Assembly (NCBI GenBank): GCA_910587725.1 | Contig: CAJUNG010000015.1 | Location: 1-32,775 of the forward strand | Direction: 5' to 3' | From: an uncultured Bacilli bacterium | Lineage (GTDB): Bacteria; Bacillota_I; Bacilli_A; RF39; UBA660 | Length of the DNA stretch: 32,775 nucleotides | Shown: one piece after another, positions 21,500 to 30,348 of the stretch | Numbering within the stretch: position 1 is the first letter of the stretch | Layout: every line of letters starts with the position of its first letter | Made by a program: the position numbers and the translations under genes | The notes under the pieces: generated by a model | The model's input: the letters and a program-made list of their open reading frames with translations, nothing else | What the model was told of the DNA's origin: nothing | The model's database searches: none

Positions 21500-24040
21500 A
21501 TGCTAGAGAAAAAGTATAATCCAGAAAGTGTAGAGAAAAATCGATATGAGGAATGGCTAGAAAAAGGTTATTTCAAATCAGGAAAGGACCTTTCGAAAAA
21601 GCCTTTTTGTGTGGTAATTCCTCCTCCTAATGTAACGGGAAAATTACATTTGGGGCATGCTTGGGATACGACCTTACAAGATATGATGATTCGTTATAAA
21701 CGAATGGATGGTTATGATTGTTTGTGGCTTCCAGGGATGGATCATGCCGGAATTGCAACACAAGCAAAAGTTGATAAGAAGTTAAAGGCAGAAGGAAAAA
21801 ATCCAAGAGAAATGAAACGTGAAGATTGGCTTCAAGTTGCTTGGGAATGGAAAAGAGAATATTCAGAAAATATTCGTCGTCAATGGGCAAAACTTGGGTT
21901 AAGTTTAGATTATACAAAAGAAAGATTTACTTTAGATGAGGGTCTTTCTAAAGCAGTACGTAAAGTATTTATTGATTTATATAACGAAGGATTAATTTAC
22001 CGAGGAGAACGTATTATTAACTGGGACCCAGAGGCGATGACTGCACTTTCTAATGAAGAGGTAATTTATAAAGAAGTTGAAGGAGCATTTTATCATTTAA
22101 AATATTTTATTGAGGGCAGCAAAGATTATTTAGAAGTTGCGACTACTCGTCCTGAGACTTTGTTTGGAGATACTGCAGTTGCTGTAAATCCAAAAGATGA
22201 ACGTTACCGCGATTTGATTGGAAAAAATGTTGTTCTACCAATCGTAGGAAAATTAATTCCTATTGTTGGGGATATGCATGCTGATCCAGAATTTGGAACA
22301 GGGGTAGTAAAAATTACACCAGCTCACGACCCTAATGACTTTGAAGTCGGAATGCGTCATCATTTACCAAGAGTTGTTGTGATGAATGCCGATGCAACGA
22401 TGAATGAAAATGCCGGAATTTATCAAGGGATGACGAGAGAAGAATGTAGACAGGCTTTAGTGAATGAACTAGAAAAACAAGATTTATTGATTAAAGTAGA
22501 AAAGATGGTTCATAGTGTGGGACATTCAGAAAGAACTGATTGTGTGGTAGAACCTTACTTGTCAAAGCAATGGTTTGTTAAGATGCGACCACTTGCGGAT
22601 GCGGTACTTGAAAATCAAAAAGATAAAGAACACAAGGTTAATTTTGTACCAGAACGCTATGAAAAAGTAATGAATCACTGGATGGAAATTACTTATGATT
22701 GGTGTATTTCTAGACAACTTTGGTGGGGACATCGAATTCCTGCTTGGTATAAAGGAGATAAAATTTATGTTGGTGACTCTGCTCCTAAAGAAGAGGGTTG
22801 GGTTCAAGATGAAGATGTATTAGACACTTGGTTTTCTAGTGCACTTTGGCCATTTAGTACACTTGGGTGGCCAGAAGTCACGAATGATTTTCAACGATAT
22901 TATCCTAATCATTGTTTAGTTACGGGATACGATATTATTCCTTTTTGGGTTAATCGTATGACATTTCAGGGGTTACATTTTACCAATCAACGTCCGTTTA
23001 AAGATTGTTTAATTCATGGTCTTATTCGAGATAAAGAGGGACGAAAAATGAGTAAATCTTTGGGTAATGGAGTTGATCCGATGGACGTGATTCATACTTA
23101 TGGATGTGATGCTCTTCGTTTCTTCTTAACGACAAATTCTGCTCCAGGAATGGATTTACGTTATGATGAAGAAAAAGTAAAATCTTCATGGAATTTTATT
23201 AATAAACTTTGGAATGCTTCTCGATTTGTACTAATGAACTTAGAAGGATTTACGGAAAAAGATATGTGTTCTGATTATTCCATTATCGATGAATGGATTT
23301 TGACCAAAAGAAATGAGGTCGTTCGAGAAGTTCGTAAAAATATGGAAAAGTATGAATATCATAATGCAGGAAGTATTTTATTTAAATTCATATGGGAAGA
23401 TTTTTGTGATCACTATATTGAGCTTGCTAAAGTTCGGATGACCTTAGCAACAAAAACAGTATTGCTTCGTGTATTATCGGATATCTTAAAAATGCTACAT
23501 CCTTTTATTCCGTTTGTTACAGAAGAAATTTATTTAAGCTTACCTGTTCGTGATAGTGAATCGATTATGGTTAGTAGTTATCCTACAGAAAATGTACAAG
23601 AAATCTTTACAGATTCTTTAAAAACAGTAGATAAGGTCATTGAGGATATCGGATTAATTCGTAATATGAAAGCAACACATCAAATTACGAAAGATGCTTT
23701 TGTTCAGATTGCTGTAGATAAGCGGTTTCAAGATGTATTTTATGCTCAGTTAAAGATTCTTGAGGAAAAAATTGTGACTTCTGATGTTTCTGAATTTTTA
23801 ACTTGTCATTATGCATCTAAATATATTCAAATCACTTATTTCTATAAGGGAGAGAAGGAAGATACTTCTAAAATTCTAGAAGAAATTCGTGTATTAGAAG
23901 CTTCTATTCAAAGAAGAGAAGGGCTTCTTTCTAATGAGAACTATGTGAAAAAGGCCCCATCTCATATCGTAGAAATGGATCGGTGCAAATTAAAAGAAGA
24001 ACAAGAAAAACTTACTAGTTTAAAGAAAAAACTAGATTAG
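21500..24040 (+). CDS. valS: Valine--tRNA ligase
   Basis: A class I synthetase that charges tRNA-Val and edits misactivated threonine. HLGH is at residues 50-53 and KMSKS at 516-520. The CP1 editing domain lies between them (TTRPETLFGDTAVAVNP, GTGVVKITPAHDPNDFEVG). The anticodon-binding domain and a C-terminal coiled-coil arm (last ~70 residues, EEIRVLEASIQRREGL) complete it. Length 846. I chose ATG 21500 because AAGGAG at 21488-21493 is six bases upstream. The in-frame ATG at 21470 would use a site buried in the attenuator hairpin. Confidence 0.95.
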   Translation: MLEKKYNPESVEKNRYEEWLEKGYFKSGKDLSKKPFCVVIPPPNVTGKLHLGHAWDTTLQDMMIRYKRMDGYDCLWLPGMDHAGIATQAKVDKKLKAEGKNPREMKREDWLQVAWEWKREYSENIRRQWAKLGLSLDYTKERFTLDEGLSKAVRKVFIDLYNEGLIYRGERIINWDPEAMTALSNEEVIYKEVEGAFYHLKYFIEGSKDYLEVATTRPETLFGDTAVAVNPKDERYRDLIGKNVVLPIVGKLIPIVGDMHADPEFGTGVVKITPAHDPNDFEVGMRHHLPRVVVMNADATMNENAGIYQGMTREECRQALVNELEKQDLLIKVEKMVHSVGHSERTDCVVEPYLSKQWFVKMRPLADAVLENQKDKEHKVNFVPERYEKVMNHWMEITYDWCISRQLWWGHRIPAWYKGDKIYVGDSAPKEEGWVQDEDVLDTWFSSALWPFSTLGWPEVTNDFQRYYPNHCLVTGYDIIPFWVNRMTFQGLHFTNQRPFKDCLIHGLIRDKEGRKMSKSLGNGVDPMDVIHTYGCDALRFFLTTNSAPGMDLRYDEEKVKSSWNFINKLWNASRFVLMNLEGFTEKDMCSDYSIIDEWILTKRNEVVREVRKNMEKYEYHNAGSILFKFIWEDFCDHYIELAKVRMTLATKTVLLRVLSDILKMLHPFIPFVTEEIYLSLPVRDSESIMVSSYPTENVQEIFTDSLKTVDKVIEDIGLIRNMKATHQITKDAFVQIAVDKRFQDVFYAQLKILEEKIVTSDVSEFLTCHYASKYIQITYFYKGEKEDTSKILEEIRVLEASIQRREGLLSNENYVKKAPSHIVEMDRCKLKEEQEKLTSLKKKLD

Positions 24041-24062
24041 AAGACTTGTGCTTCTTTTTTAT
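24039..24062 (+). terminator. Terminator after valS
   Basis: AGAAG (24039-24043) and CTTCT (24051-24055) form a short stem followed by a T run that overlaps the end of the convergent HAD gene. Confidence 0.65.
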
Positions 24063-24637
24063 TTTTTATCTTGGATAAGCTTAGGTGCTTTACCTCTTTT
24101 GATTAAATATACCTTTTTCGCTTGTTCCATCAATGGTTTGTCACTAAGTGAGTCTGTATAAAACTCATCAATCGTAGTATTTGGATATTTTTCTTTCCAT
24201 TTCTGGACTTTATTCTTTCCATAACAGATGAATTCGAAAACTCCAGTTTCTAAGTTGATTTCTGTTGTAATGATGTTTTCTGTATTTAATTTCTCTTTAA
24301 TCACATCGATTAAAATACTAGGTGATGCAGTAATAATGATATCCTCACTTTTAATTTTCTCTAGAAATTGTGGTTTTAATTTACGTTCATGTATACACCA
24401 AAATTCCTCGGCAAGTTTTCTTGCTTTTTCTTTATTTTGTGATATCACTATAGATAATTTACTTGCTAGCTCATACAATTTTTCTAATGGTAGAAGATTT
24501 AATTTATATAGAATTAAGGTGTAGCCGATTAAAGGAACATATTGAATAATCCCCTTTTCTTTTTTGAAATAAAAGTAAAAAAAATCTAAAATGGATTCTC
24601 CATCATAAATTGTGTTATCAAAGTCGTAAACGTTCAT
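24059..24637 (-). CDS. HAD-superfamily (subfamily IB) phosphatase
   Basis: A 192-residue cytosolic HAD phosphatase related to phosphoserine phosphatase-like IB enzymes. Motif I is YDFDNTIYDGES with nucleophile Asp5 and acid/base Asp7. Motif II is IITASPS. Motif III/IV is the YTDSLSDKPLME region, with its Asp residues, and VYLIKRGKAPK follows. The helical cap lies between motifs I and II. The substrate cannot be told; small phosphate esters are typical for the group. AAAGGAGG stands five bases before the ATG, and it has a consensus promoter divergent from the M60-like gene. Confidence 0.85.
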   Translation of the reverse strand: MNVYDFDNTIYDGESILDFFYFYFKKEKGIIQYVPLIGYTLILYKLNLLPLEKLYELASKLSIVISQNKEKARKLAEEFWCIHERKLKPQFLEKIKSEDIIITASPSILIDVIKEKLNTENIITTEINLETGVFEFICYGKNKVQKWKEKYPNTTIDEFYTDSLSDKPLMEQAKKVYLIKRGKAPKLIQDKK

Positions 24638-24662
24638 TCTTTCCTCCTTTTTTAGAAAGTCT

Positions 24663-24691
24663 ATTTTATCATAATCTACATTTTATGTCAA
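24663..24691 (-). promoter_or_regulatory. Promoter of the HAD phosphatase gene
   Basis: On the minus strand, TTGACA (24691-24686), 17 bases, TAAAAT (24668-24663), with TGA before the -10 box. Confidence 0.85.
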
Positions 24692-24721
24692 GATTTTTCT
24701 AGAACAAATTTTTGGTTTTTG

Positions 24722-24750
24722 TTGACACAAAAAAATTCCTTTGCTATAAT
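24722..24750 (+). promoter_or_regulatory. Promoter of the M60-like surface protein gene
   Basis: TTGACA (24722-24727), 17 bases, TATAAT (24745-24750), with TGC before it: consensus plus extended -10. Confidence 0.9.
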
Positions 24751-24786
24751 GAGAATCAAGAAATGAATAGAAAGGGGTGAAAAAAA

Positions 24787-27732
24787 ATGGTGCATAAAAA
24801 TGTTCGAATTTTATTTTTTATTACCTTGATTTTTACCATTTCCTTTCTGATTTATACTTCAATTTCTACGCATATGTTAGGTGTTTTACGAAAAAATGCA
24901 TCAAATAGTTTCTGGAATGATAAAAATTCTCCAGTTTTTTATGGTGCGACAAAGATTACCATTGGTCAGGGAGATTTGTCGGAATTTGATGTTAACGATG
25001 CTCGGTTTCGTGTTTTTGCTAGAGACTTTGAAGATGGAGATGTAACCGAAAAGATTACGGTATCCGGAAAAGTTGATGTCAATAAAGTGGGAACGTATTA
25101 CCTTACTTATAAAGTCGTTGATTCGCATCATAATAAAACGACTTTAAAAGTTCCCGTTGTCGTCACTGAAGGTGATTTGGGAAAAATTCATGTAGAAAGA
25201 ACGCTTTATACGATTCCTTATGCAGAAAGTTTGGATACTGCTTCTTTATTTGATGTACAGATGTTGGGAATTTACTTAACGACTGAAGAAGAGATTCGCG
25301 TTCGAAATTTATCTAGTGAGGATGATCAGACGATTCATTTTTTTAATACAGATACAAAATTAGAATCTACTCGAATTATTCCGAAAACTAAAGAGTGGGT
25401 GACGTTAAAAAATAGTAAAGAAACTTACTCCGTTCCTTTTGTTACGACTAGTGTTTTTTATCATGAAAGTAATTATTTAGAAAAGACTCATAAAATTGAA
25501 GTGGAGTATTCTTCTTCTACTTCTTCTTTGAACTATTATCATTTGAAAGATGATGAAGAAAACTTTAAGGAAAAACTCAAACAAGATATTTTTGGAAATT
25601 ATGGTTTTTTGAGCTGTTTAGAGAGTGAAAATTTTACCATTTTACTTCCTTCAACCGATGTTGCACGAATTTTTGATGGTCAATTTCAGACGATTGATGA
25701 GATGCTTTCCTATTACGATACTGTCGTTTCTTCTATGGAACAATTTTTAGGACTTGACTTAGATCCAATATATGCAGAAAATCAAAGAATTTCTTATCGA
25801 AGACTAGTTAAACTAGATAGTAAATCCGATGCCCCTTATTTTTCGATTGCAAACTCTACGATTGCTTCCTTTTTCTTAGAAAATACTTCTTCTCTTTCTT
25901 TGATTTCTAGACATTATCAGGAATTGCTTTCTCATTTTTCTTCTCATCTTTTAGATTATTACTTTCAACAAGAGGAGATTTATCAGGGAACAGATTATTT
26001 TCTTTCTTCGCTCAGTGAAGAAGAGGAACGTGTTTCTCAACTTCGTCTTAAAAATATTGGCTATACAAAATTAGATGAGAAAAGTCAGGCCTATGTCATT
26101 TTAAACTTATTTCATTATTTTGAAGGTTCTACTACGTTAAGTAAAGTGCTTAAATTTACTCGAGAAAATGAGAAAAAAGCTGCAATGACACTTTCGTTAT
26201 TGGGCGATATTCTAAGTGCATCGATTTCAGAAATTTATGATGTGGATATTCTTCCGTTTTTAGATTTGTGGAAAATTGAGGTTTCTCCTTCTGTAAGAGA
26301 ACAAGTGTCGAGAAAAAAGCTGCCTCTTGTTTCGATACTTAGTGACTATTTTAAACCAGACTCACTTTCTACCTTTTTATCTAATCACGAAATTTCATTG
26401 AAACATGGACTCGTTTCGAATGATATTTTAAATGATAGTGCGAAAAAGGGACGTTTAAATTTACAGATTACGATTGATGATTTTTCTAAAATTGAAGGTA
26501 AATATGCTCTTTTAAAAGAGGGGAATCGTGTGGTTAAACAGTTTTTGATATCGGATAAAAATATGATTATCTCTGATTTATCCATTGGTAGCTATTCCTT
26601 ACAACTTCCTCTTTTAAGTGAGTTTCTTGAGGAAAGTCTTTATGTCACGATTCGTGAAGACCAAGAAAGTACAATCCATTTTCACTACCAAAAGCAAGAA
26701 GAATTAACATTTGATAATTCTATGCGTTTAAAAATCTATGGGAATCAAAATGTTCCTGGGTTAGAGTTGGAATTTAAAAATAATTATCGTATAGGGACAA
26801 TAAAAATGATGCGCGTGAAGATGGCTCAAGAAGACGAGGACATTTCTTTTCGTATTTTTAATTCTTATGGTCATTTGATTTGTGAAGAGACTTTAACCGA
26901 TGGATATTTTGATTATTTACGTCCTAGTTATGAGGTTTCTTTGGCGCCAGGTTTTGTAATCGAGATTAAAGTTCCTCATGAAAATCGAGTTAAAGTTTAT
27001 AGTACATTACTAGAAAAAGAGATTTCAGATTATACTAGTGATTCGACATTTTATCGATATATCGTTACGGATAAAGGGATTCAACCTGAAGATTTTCGTG
27101 ATAGTAAATTGTCAGAAATCAATTATTCTCTATTGAAAGAATATATTACAGGGATGCTTTTTGATTATGAACAAAACGTTAGTGAAGAAGAATTAAATCA
27201 TAAAGAGATAAATCTTGAGAAGAAGAGGAAATTAGTGTTAAGTTACTACAAACTAGATTCTGTCGATAGAATTCCTTATGAGAATCTAATTCAAAGGATT
27301 GAACGTGGAGGGATTCCGGTAATTACTAGCAAAAGTGAATTTCGTTATCCTGTTGGTACGGTTGTTGACTTATACTCTCTCATTTCAGCCATTGATTCGG
27401 AAGATGGAAAGATGAAAATCGATTTTGATAATACGGAAATTACAACAAATTTGAATATGAATAAAGTGGGAGAATATGCGGTTTCTTACCGAGTGATGGA
27501 TTCAGATAACCATGTTGCTTCCCATGATATTACCATTTCTGTTATCAAGAATGACTCTATTGAAGATAGCATTTCTCCTTCTAAAAATCCATCTGATTTA
27601 GCGGAAGAAAACGATTCTTCAAGTCATGAAGATGAGAAAGTTCAAGATGAGGGCGAGAAAAAGTTTCCGATTAGTTTAAAAGTGATTTTTCTTCTTGTGA
27701 TTGCACTTATTATTTTCCTTGCTCTCCTTTAA
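24787..27732 (+). CDS. Large surface protein with M60-like region and two DUF5011-type domains
   Basis: A 981-residue membrane-attached extracytoplasmic protein. Residues ~7-26 form a signal anchor and ~958-981 a C-terminal membrane helix after an acidic/Ser-rich linker; there is no LPXTG. A DUF5011-type Ig-like domain is at ~60-125 (DARFRVFARDFEDGDVTEKI, VGTYYLTYKVVDS) and a second at ~870-945 (ISAIDSEDGKMKIDF, VGEYAVSYRVMDSDNH). Between them the order of segments matches M60-like (enhancin/mucinase-type) proteins: MLGIYLTTEEEIRVRN, a WVTL/VPFVTT stretch, a DEMLSYYDTVVSSMEQFLGL segment, and a C-terminal YIVTDKGIQPEDF stretch. Where the zinc motif HExxH should stand I find H376-YQELLS-H383, so the protease appears inactive. 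It may bind glycans or mucin. Assignment rests on layout. Confidence 0.65.
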   Translation: MVHKNVRILFFITLIFTISFLIYTSISTHMLGVLRKNASNSFWNDKNSPVFYGATKITIGQGDLSEFDVNDARFRVFARDFEDGDVTEKITVSGKVDVNKVGTYYLTYKVVDSHHNKTTLKVPVVVTEGDLGKIHVERTLYTIPYAESLDTASLFDVQMLGIYLTTEEEIRVRNLSSEDDQTIHFFNTDTKLESTRIIPKTKEWVTLKNSKETYSVPFVTTSVFYHESNYLEKTHKIEVEYSSSTSSLNYYHLKDDEENFKEKLKQDIFGNYGFLSCLESENFTILLPSTDVARIFDGQFQTIDEMLSYYDTVVSSMEQFLGLDLDPIYAENQRISYRRLVKLDSKSDAPYFSIANSTIASFFLENTSSLSLISRHYQELLSHFSSHLLDYYFQQEEIYQGTDYFLSSLSEEEERVSQLRLKNIGYTKLDEKSQAYVILNLFHYFEGSTTLSKVLKFTRENEKKAAMTLSLLGDILSASISEIYDVDILPFLDLWKIEVSPSVREQVSRKKLPLVSILSDYFKPDSLSTFLSNHEISLKHGLVSNDILNDSAKKGRLNLQITIDDFSKIEGKYALLKEGNRVVKQFLISDKNMIISDLSIGSYSLQLPLLSEFLEESLYVTIREDQESTIHFHYQKQEELTFDNSMRLKIYGNQNVPGLELEFKNNYRIGTIKMMRVKMAQEDEDISFRIFNSYGHLICEETLTDGYFDYLRPSYEVSLAPGFVIEIKVPHENRVKVYSTLLEKEISDYTSDSTFYRYIVTDKGIQPEDFRDSKLSEINYSLLKEYITGMLFDYEQNVSEEELNHKEINLEKKRKLVLSYYKLDSVDRIPYENLIQRIERGGIPVITSKSEFRYPVGTVVDLYSLISAIDSEDGKMKIDFDNTEITTNLNMNKVGEYAVSYRVMDSDNHVASHDITISVIKNDSIEDSISPSKNPSDLAEENDSSSHEDEKVQDEGEKKFPISLKVIFLLVIALIIFLALL

Positions 27733-27798
27733 AATAGTCTAGGCTTTTTTTCTTCTTTCGTGTATAATATTGATATAAGTTTTTAAGGAGGACTAATG

Positions 27799-29232
27799 AT
27801 GAGTGAAAAAGAATCAAAAGTGATTACTTCTCGTGATGTAGATTTTGCACAGTGGTATACGGATTTATGTATTAAAGCAGAGTTGGTGGATTATTCTTCG
27901 GTTAAAGGATGTATGATTATTCGACCTTACGGATATGCCATCTGGGAAAATATTCAAGAAGAATTGAATCAACGCTTTAAAGAAAGTGGACACGAAAATG
28001 TTTACATGCCACTTTTTATTCCGGAATCTTTATTAAATAAAGAAAAGGAACATGTAGAAGGTTTTGCTCCGGAAGTGGCGTGGGTGACACATGGGGGATT
28101 AGAAGAATTACCAGAACGTCTTTGTGTTCGTCCAACTAGTGAAACTTTGTTTTGTGAACATTTTGCGAACATTATTAAAAGTTATCGTGATTTACCTAAA
28201 CTTTATAATCAGTGGTGTAGTGTTGTACGTTGGGAAAAAACGACGAGGCCATTTCTTCGAAGTCGGGAATTTTTGTGGCAAGAGGGGCATACTGTTCATC
28301 AAAGTGCAGAAGAAGCAAAAGAAGAAACATTAAAGATGCTTCATGTTTATGGAGACTTTTTAGAAGAGATTTTAGCGATTCCTGTCATTCGTGGAGAAAA
28401 AACAGAAAAAGAAAAATTCGCTGGAGCGGAAAAGACTTATACTGTAGAAGCGATGATGTATAACGGGGTTGCTTTGCAATCGGGAACTTCCCATTACTTT
28501 GGGGATGGTTTTGCTCGTGCTTTTCATATGACTTATTTAGATAAAGATAACCAAGAGAAGTATATGTTTCAAACTTCTTGGGGAATGACGACTCGGGTGA
28601 TTGGGGCAATGATTATGACACATTCTGATGACCGCGGACTCGTTCTTCCTCCAAATATAGCACCGATTAAAGTAGTTATTGTTCCGATTGGAAAATCCGA
28701 TACAGAAGTATTAGAAAGAAGTTATGAAATTGCTAGAAATTTAAAGGTAAAAGGAATTTCCGTTAAAGTAGATGATAGTGAAAAATCGCCAGGTTTTCGT
28801 TTTGCTGAAAATGAAATGCGAGGAATTCCTCTTCGGATTGAGATTGGTCCACGAGATTTAGAACGGGATGTATGTGTGTTTGCACGACGAGATACTTTAG
28901 AAAAGTATGAGGTTTCTTTATCTTCGGTAATCCCTGAAGTAGTGAAAATGTTAAGTGAAATTCAAAATTCTATGTATCAAAAAGCCAAATTGCGACGTGA
29001 CTCTATGATTCATACTGCATCTACTGAGGAAGAGATGAATGAGATTATTGAAAGTATGAGTGGATTTGTCTTTGCTCCTTGGTGTGGAAATATGGAATGT
29101 GAAGTAGAAGTCAAAGAGAAATATGGCATTACTTCTCGTTGCATTCCTTTAGATGGGGATTCTACTACGGGAAAATGTATTGTTTGTGGAAAGCCAGCAA
29201 AGCATCATGTTTATTTTGGAAAGCAGTATTAG
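27799..29232 (+). CDS. proS: Proline--tRNA ligase, archaeal/eukaryotic-like type with C-terminal zinc domain
   Basis: A class II synthetase that charges tRNA-Pro. It is the short form without the inserted editing domain. Motif 2 is RWEKTTRPFLRSREFLWQEGH, and motif 3 lies in WGMTTRVIGAMIMTHSDDRG. The anticodon-binding domain is at ~285-380. The C-terminal extension (~400-477) holds Cys pairs (WCGNMECE, CIVCGKPAK) for zinc and ends in Tyr, as usual for this type. I prefer ATG 27799 because GGAGG is seven bases upstream; the adjacent ATG 27796 is possible. A TATAAT at 27763-27768 lacks a good -35. Unlike the other three synthetase loci it has no T-box leader. Confidence 0.95.
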   Translation: MSEKESKVITSRDVDFAQWYTDLCIKAELVDYSSVKGCMIIRPYGYAIWENIQEELNQRFKESGHENVYMPLFIPESLLNKEKEHVEGFAPEVAWVTHGGLEELPERLCVRPTSETLFCEHFANIIKSYRDLPKLYNQWCSVVRWEKTTRPFLRSREFLWQEGHTVHQSAEEAKEETLKMLHVYGDFLEEILAIPVIRGEKTEKEKFAGAEKTYTVEAMMYNGVALQSGTSHYFGDGFARAFHMTYLDKDNQEKYMFQTSWGMTTRVIGAMIMTHSDDRGLVLPPNIAPIKVVIVPIGKSDTEVLERSYEIARNLKVKGISVKVDDSEKSPGFRFAENEMRGIPLRIEIGPRDLERDVCVFARRDTLEKYEVSLSSVIPEVVKMLSEIQNSMYQKAKLRRDSMIHTASTEEEMNEIIESMSGFVFAPWCGNMECEVEVKEKYGITSRCIPLDGDSTTGKCIVCGKPAKHHVYFGKQY

Positions 29233-29233
29233 C

Positions 29234-29262
29234 TTGACTATTATTAAATTATGTGTTATCTT
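29234..29262 (+). promoter_or_regulatory. Promoter of the PgeF-like gene
   Basis: TTGACT (29234-29239), 17 bases, TATCTT (29257-29262), with TGT before the -10 box. Confidence 0.6.
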
Positions 29263-29294
29263 ATGTGTATTAATTTTTAGGGGGGAAAAATTTT

Positions 29295-30134
29295 ATGGCA
29301 AATTCAAATTTTGTTGTATTTAATTCAACAATCGAACATGGTCAAATGAATACGGGGATAAATTTTTATCCGGCAGGATTAGATTTAAATGAAAGAATTC
29401 GTTTAATGAGAGAACATAAGTGAAGAATTGCAAAAGAAGTAGGATTTGATATTAATAAAATATTTATGGCACTTCAAGCTAATGAGAAGCATCCTTACCA
29501 ACCAGGGACTTGTTATACCTTAACTAAAGAAGATGTTTCAAACTATGACGATTTATATGATTATGATGTTTGGGCAGATATGGTAAAAATCACAGGGGAT
29601 ACACCGAATTGTGTGATTGGATTTAATGTATCTGATGCTCCTAATGTGATTGCAATGAATGTGAAAACGAATGAAGCAGTTTCAGCATTTTGTAGTAATT
29701 ATCATATTAATAAGGAAGTTCCTAGTATGATTAAAAGTACGCTAGGTGGAAACCCAGAAGATATTATTGTTTCTGTTTCTCCATTTATGCACCTTTATCC
29801 TTGGATTACTGATTCTATTGGTGTGATGCCTCCTTGGATGTCTAATCAAGCCGTTTGGGCAGATACTATTGAAAGTAGTCAAGGAAGCTTTTTACTAATT
29901 AATCAGAAAAAGGCACTTTTAAGACAATTAACTGCAAGTGGTATTTTAGAAAATCATATTATTATGGGAGAAGATTCTTTCTTTAGAATAGACCAATATT
30001 ATTCTACGCGAAGAGCCCAAATTACAGGTGATAATAGTCAAGATGGTCGATTCATGCATGGAGTGTTATTAAGAGATGCAAATGGTTCTTATTCTGATGA
30101 CTTTGAAGGTAAGTCTTACATTAAGAGAATATAA
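29295..30134 (+). pseudogene. Divergent PgeF/YfiH (DUF152, laccase-domain)-like gene with an in-frame UGA
   Basis: The frame starts at ATG 29295 with the strong site AGGGGGGAAAA upstream, is broken by TGA at 29421-29423 (codon 43), and then runs intact to 30134 (279 codons if read through). The next ATG, at 29466, has no well-placed ribosome binding site. The translated order resembles the PgeF/YfiH family: an N-terminal LDLNERIRLMREHK helix, an ANEKHPY stretch where QxHG is expected, TPNCVIGFNV for the ADCxP strand, VSVSPFMHLYPW for the GPxIGPCCYEV block, and YYSTRRAQITG...GRFMHGVLL for the final YSYRRD...GRM motif. The metal-ligand pattern is degraded. AAG-TGA-AGA suggests a CGA-to-TGA mutation. 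Read-through is an alternative. Confidence 0.5.
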
Positions 30135-30187
30135 GTCAAGTTATCGGTTTTAACCGAATGATAAGATAAGTTTAAATATTGATAAAT

Positions 30188-30218
30188 GGATTAGGGATTT
30201 TACCCTAGTCCTTTTTTT
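30188..30218 (+). terminator. Terminator after the PgeF-like gene
   Basis: GGATTAGGG (30188-30196) pairs with CCCTAGTCC (30203-30211) with one G-U pair, followed by seven T. Confidence 0.9.
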
Positions 30219-30239
30219 ATTTCGAAAACAGTTTTCTTT

Positions 30240-30248
30240 TGATATAAT
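30240..30248 (+). promoter_or_regulatory. Extended -10 promoter of truB
   Basis: TGATATAAT at 30240-30248; the -35 position (TTTCGA at 30220-30225) is poor. It leaves a leader of about 95 bases in which I see no clear regulatory fold. Confidence 0.6.
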
Positions 30249-30348
30249 AGTTTATAGAAAAAAATTTTGTTTTTCCTTTTTAGACAAAATGGTGAACAAA
30301 GGATAAATGTGGTAAGAAGTTCAGTTTTGAAGGTGTAGGTGTTGTTTG

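Noticed and set aside
29295..29465. UGA decoded as tryptophan (mollicute code) to explain the broken frames at 13868 and 29295.
   Set aside because: All other genes give full-length, family-sized products with UGA as stop. miaB ends in tandem UGA at the expected length, and ymcA ends in UGA.
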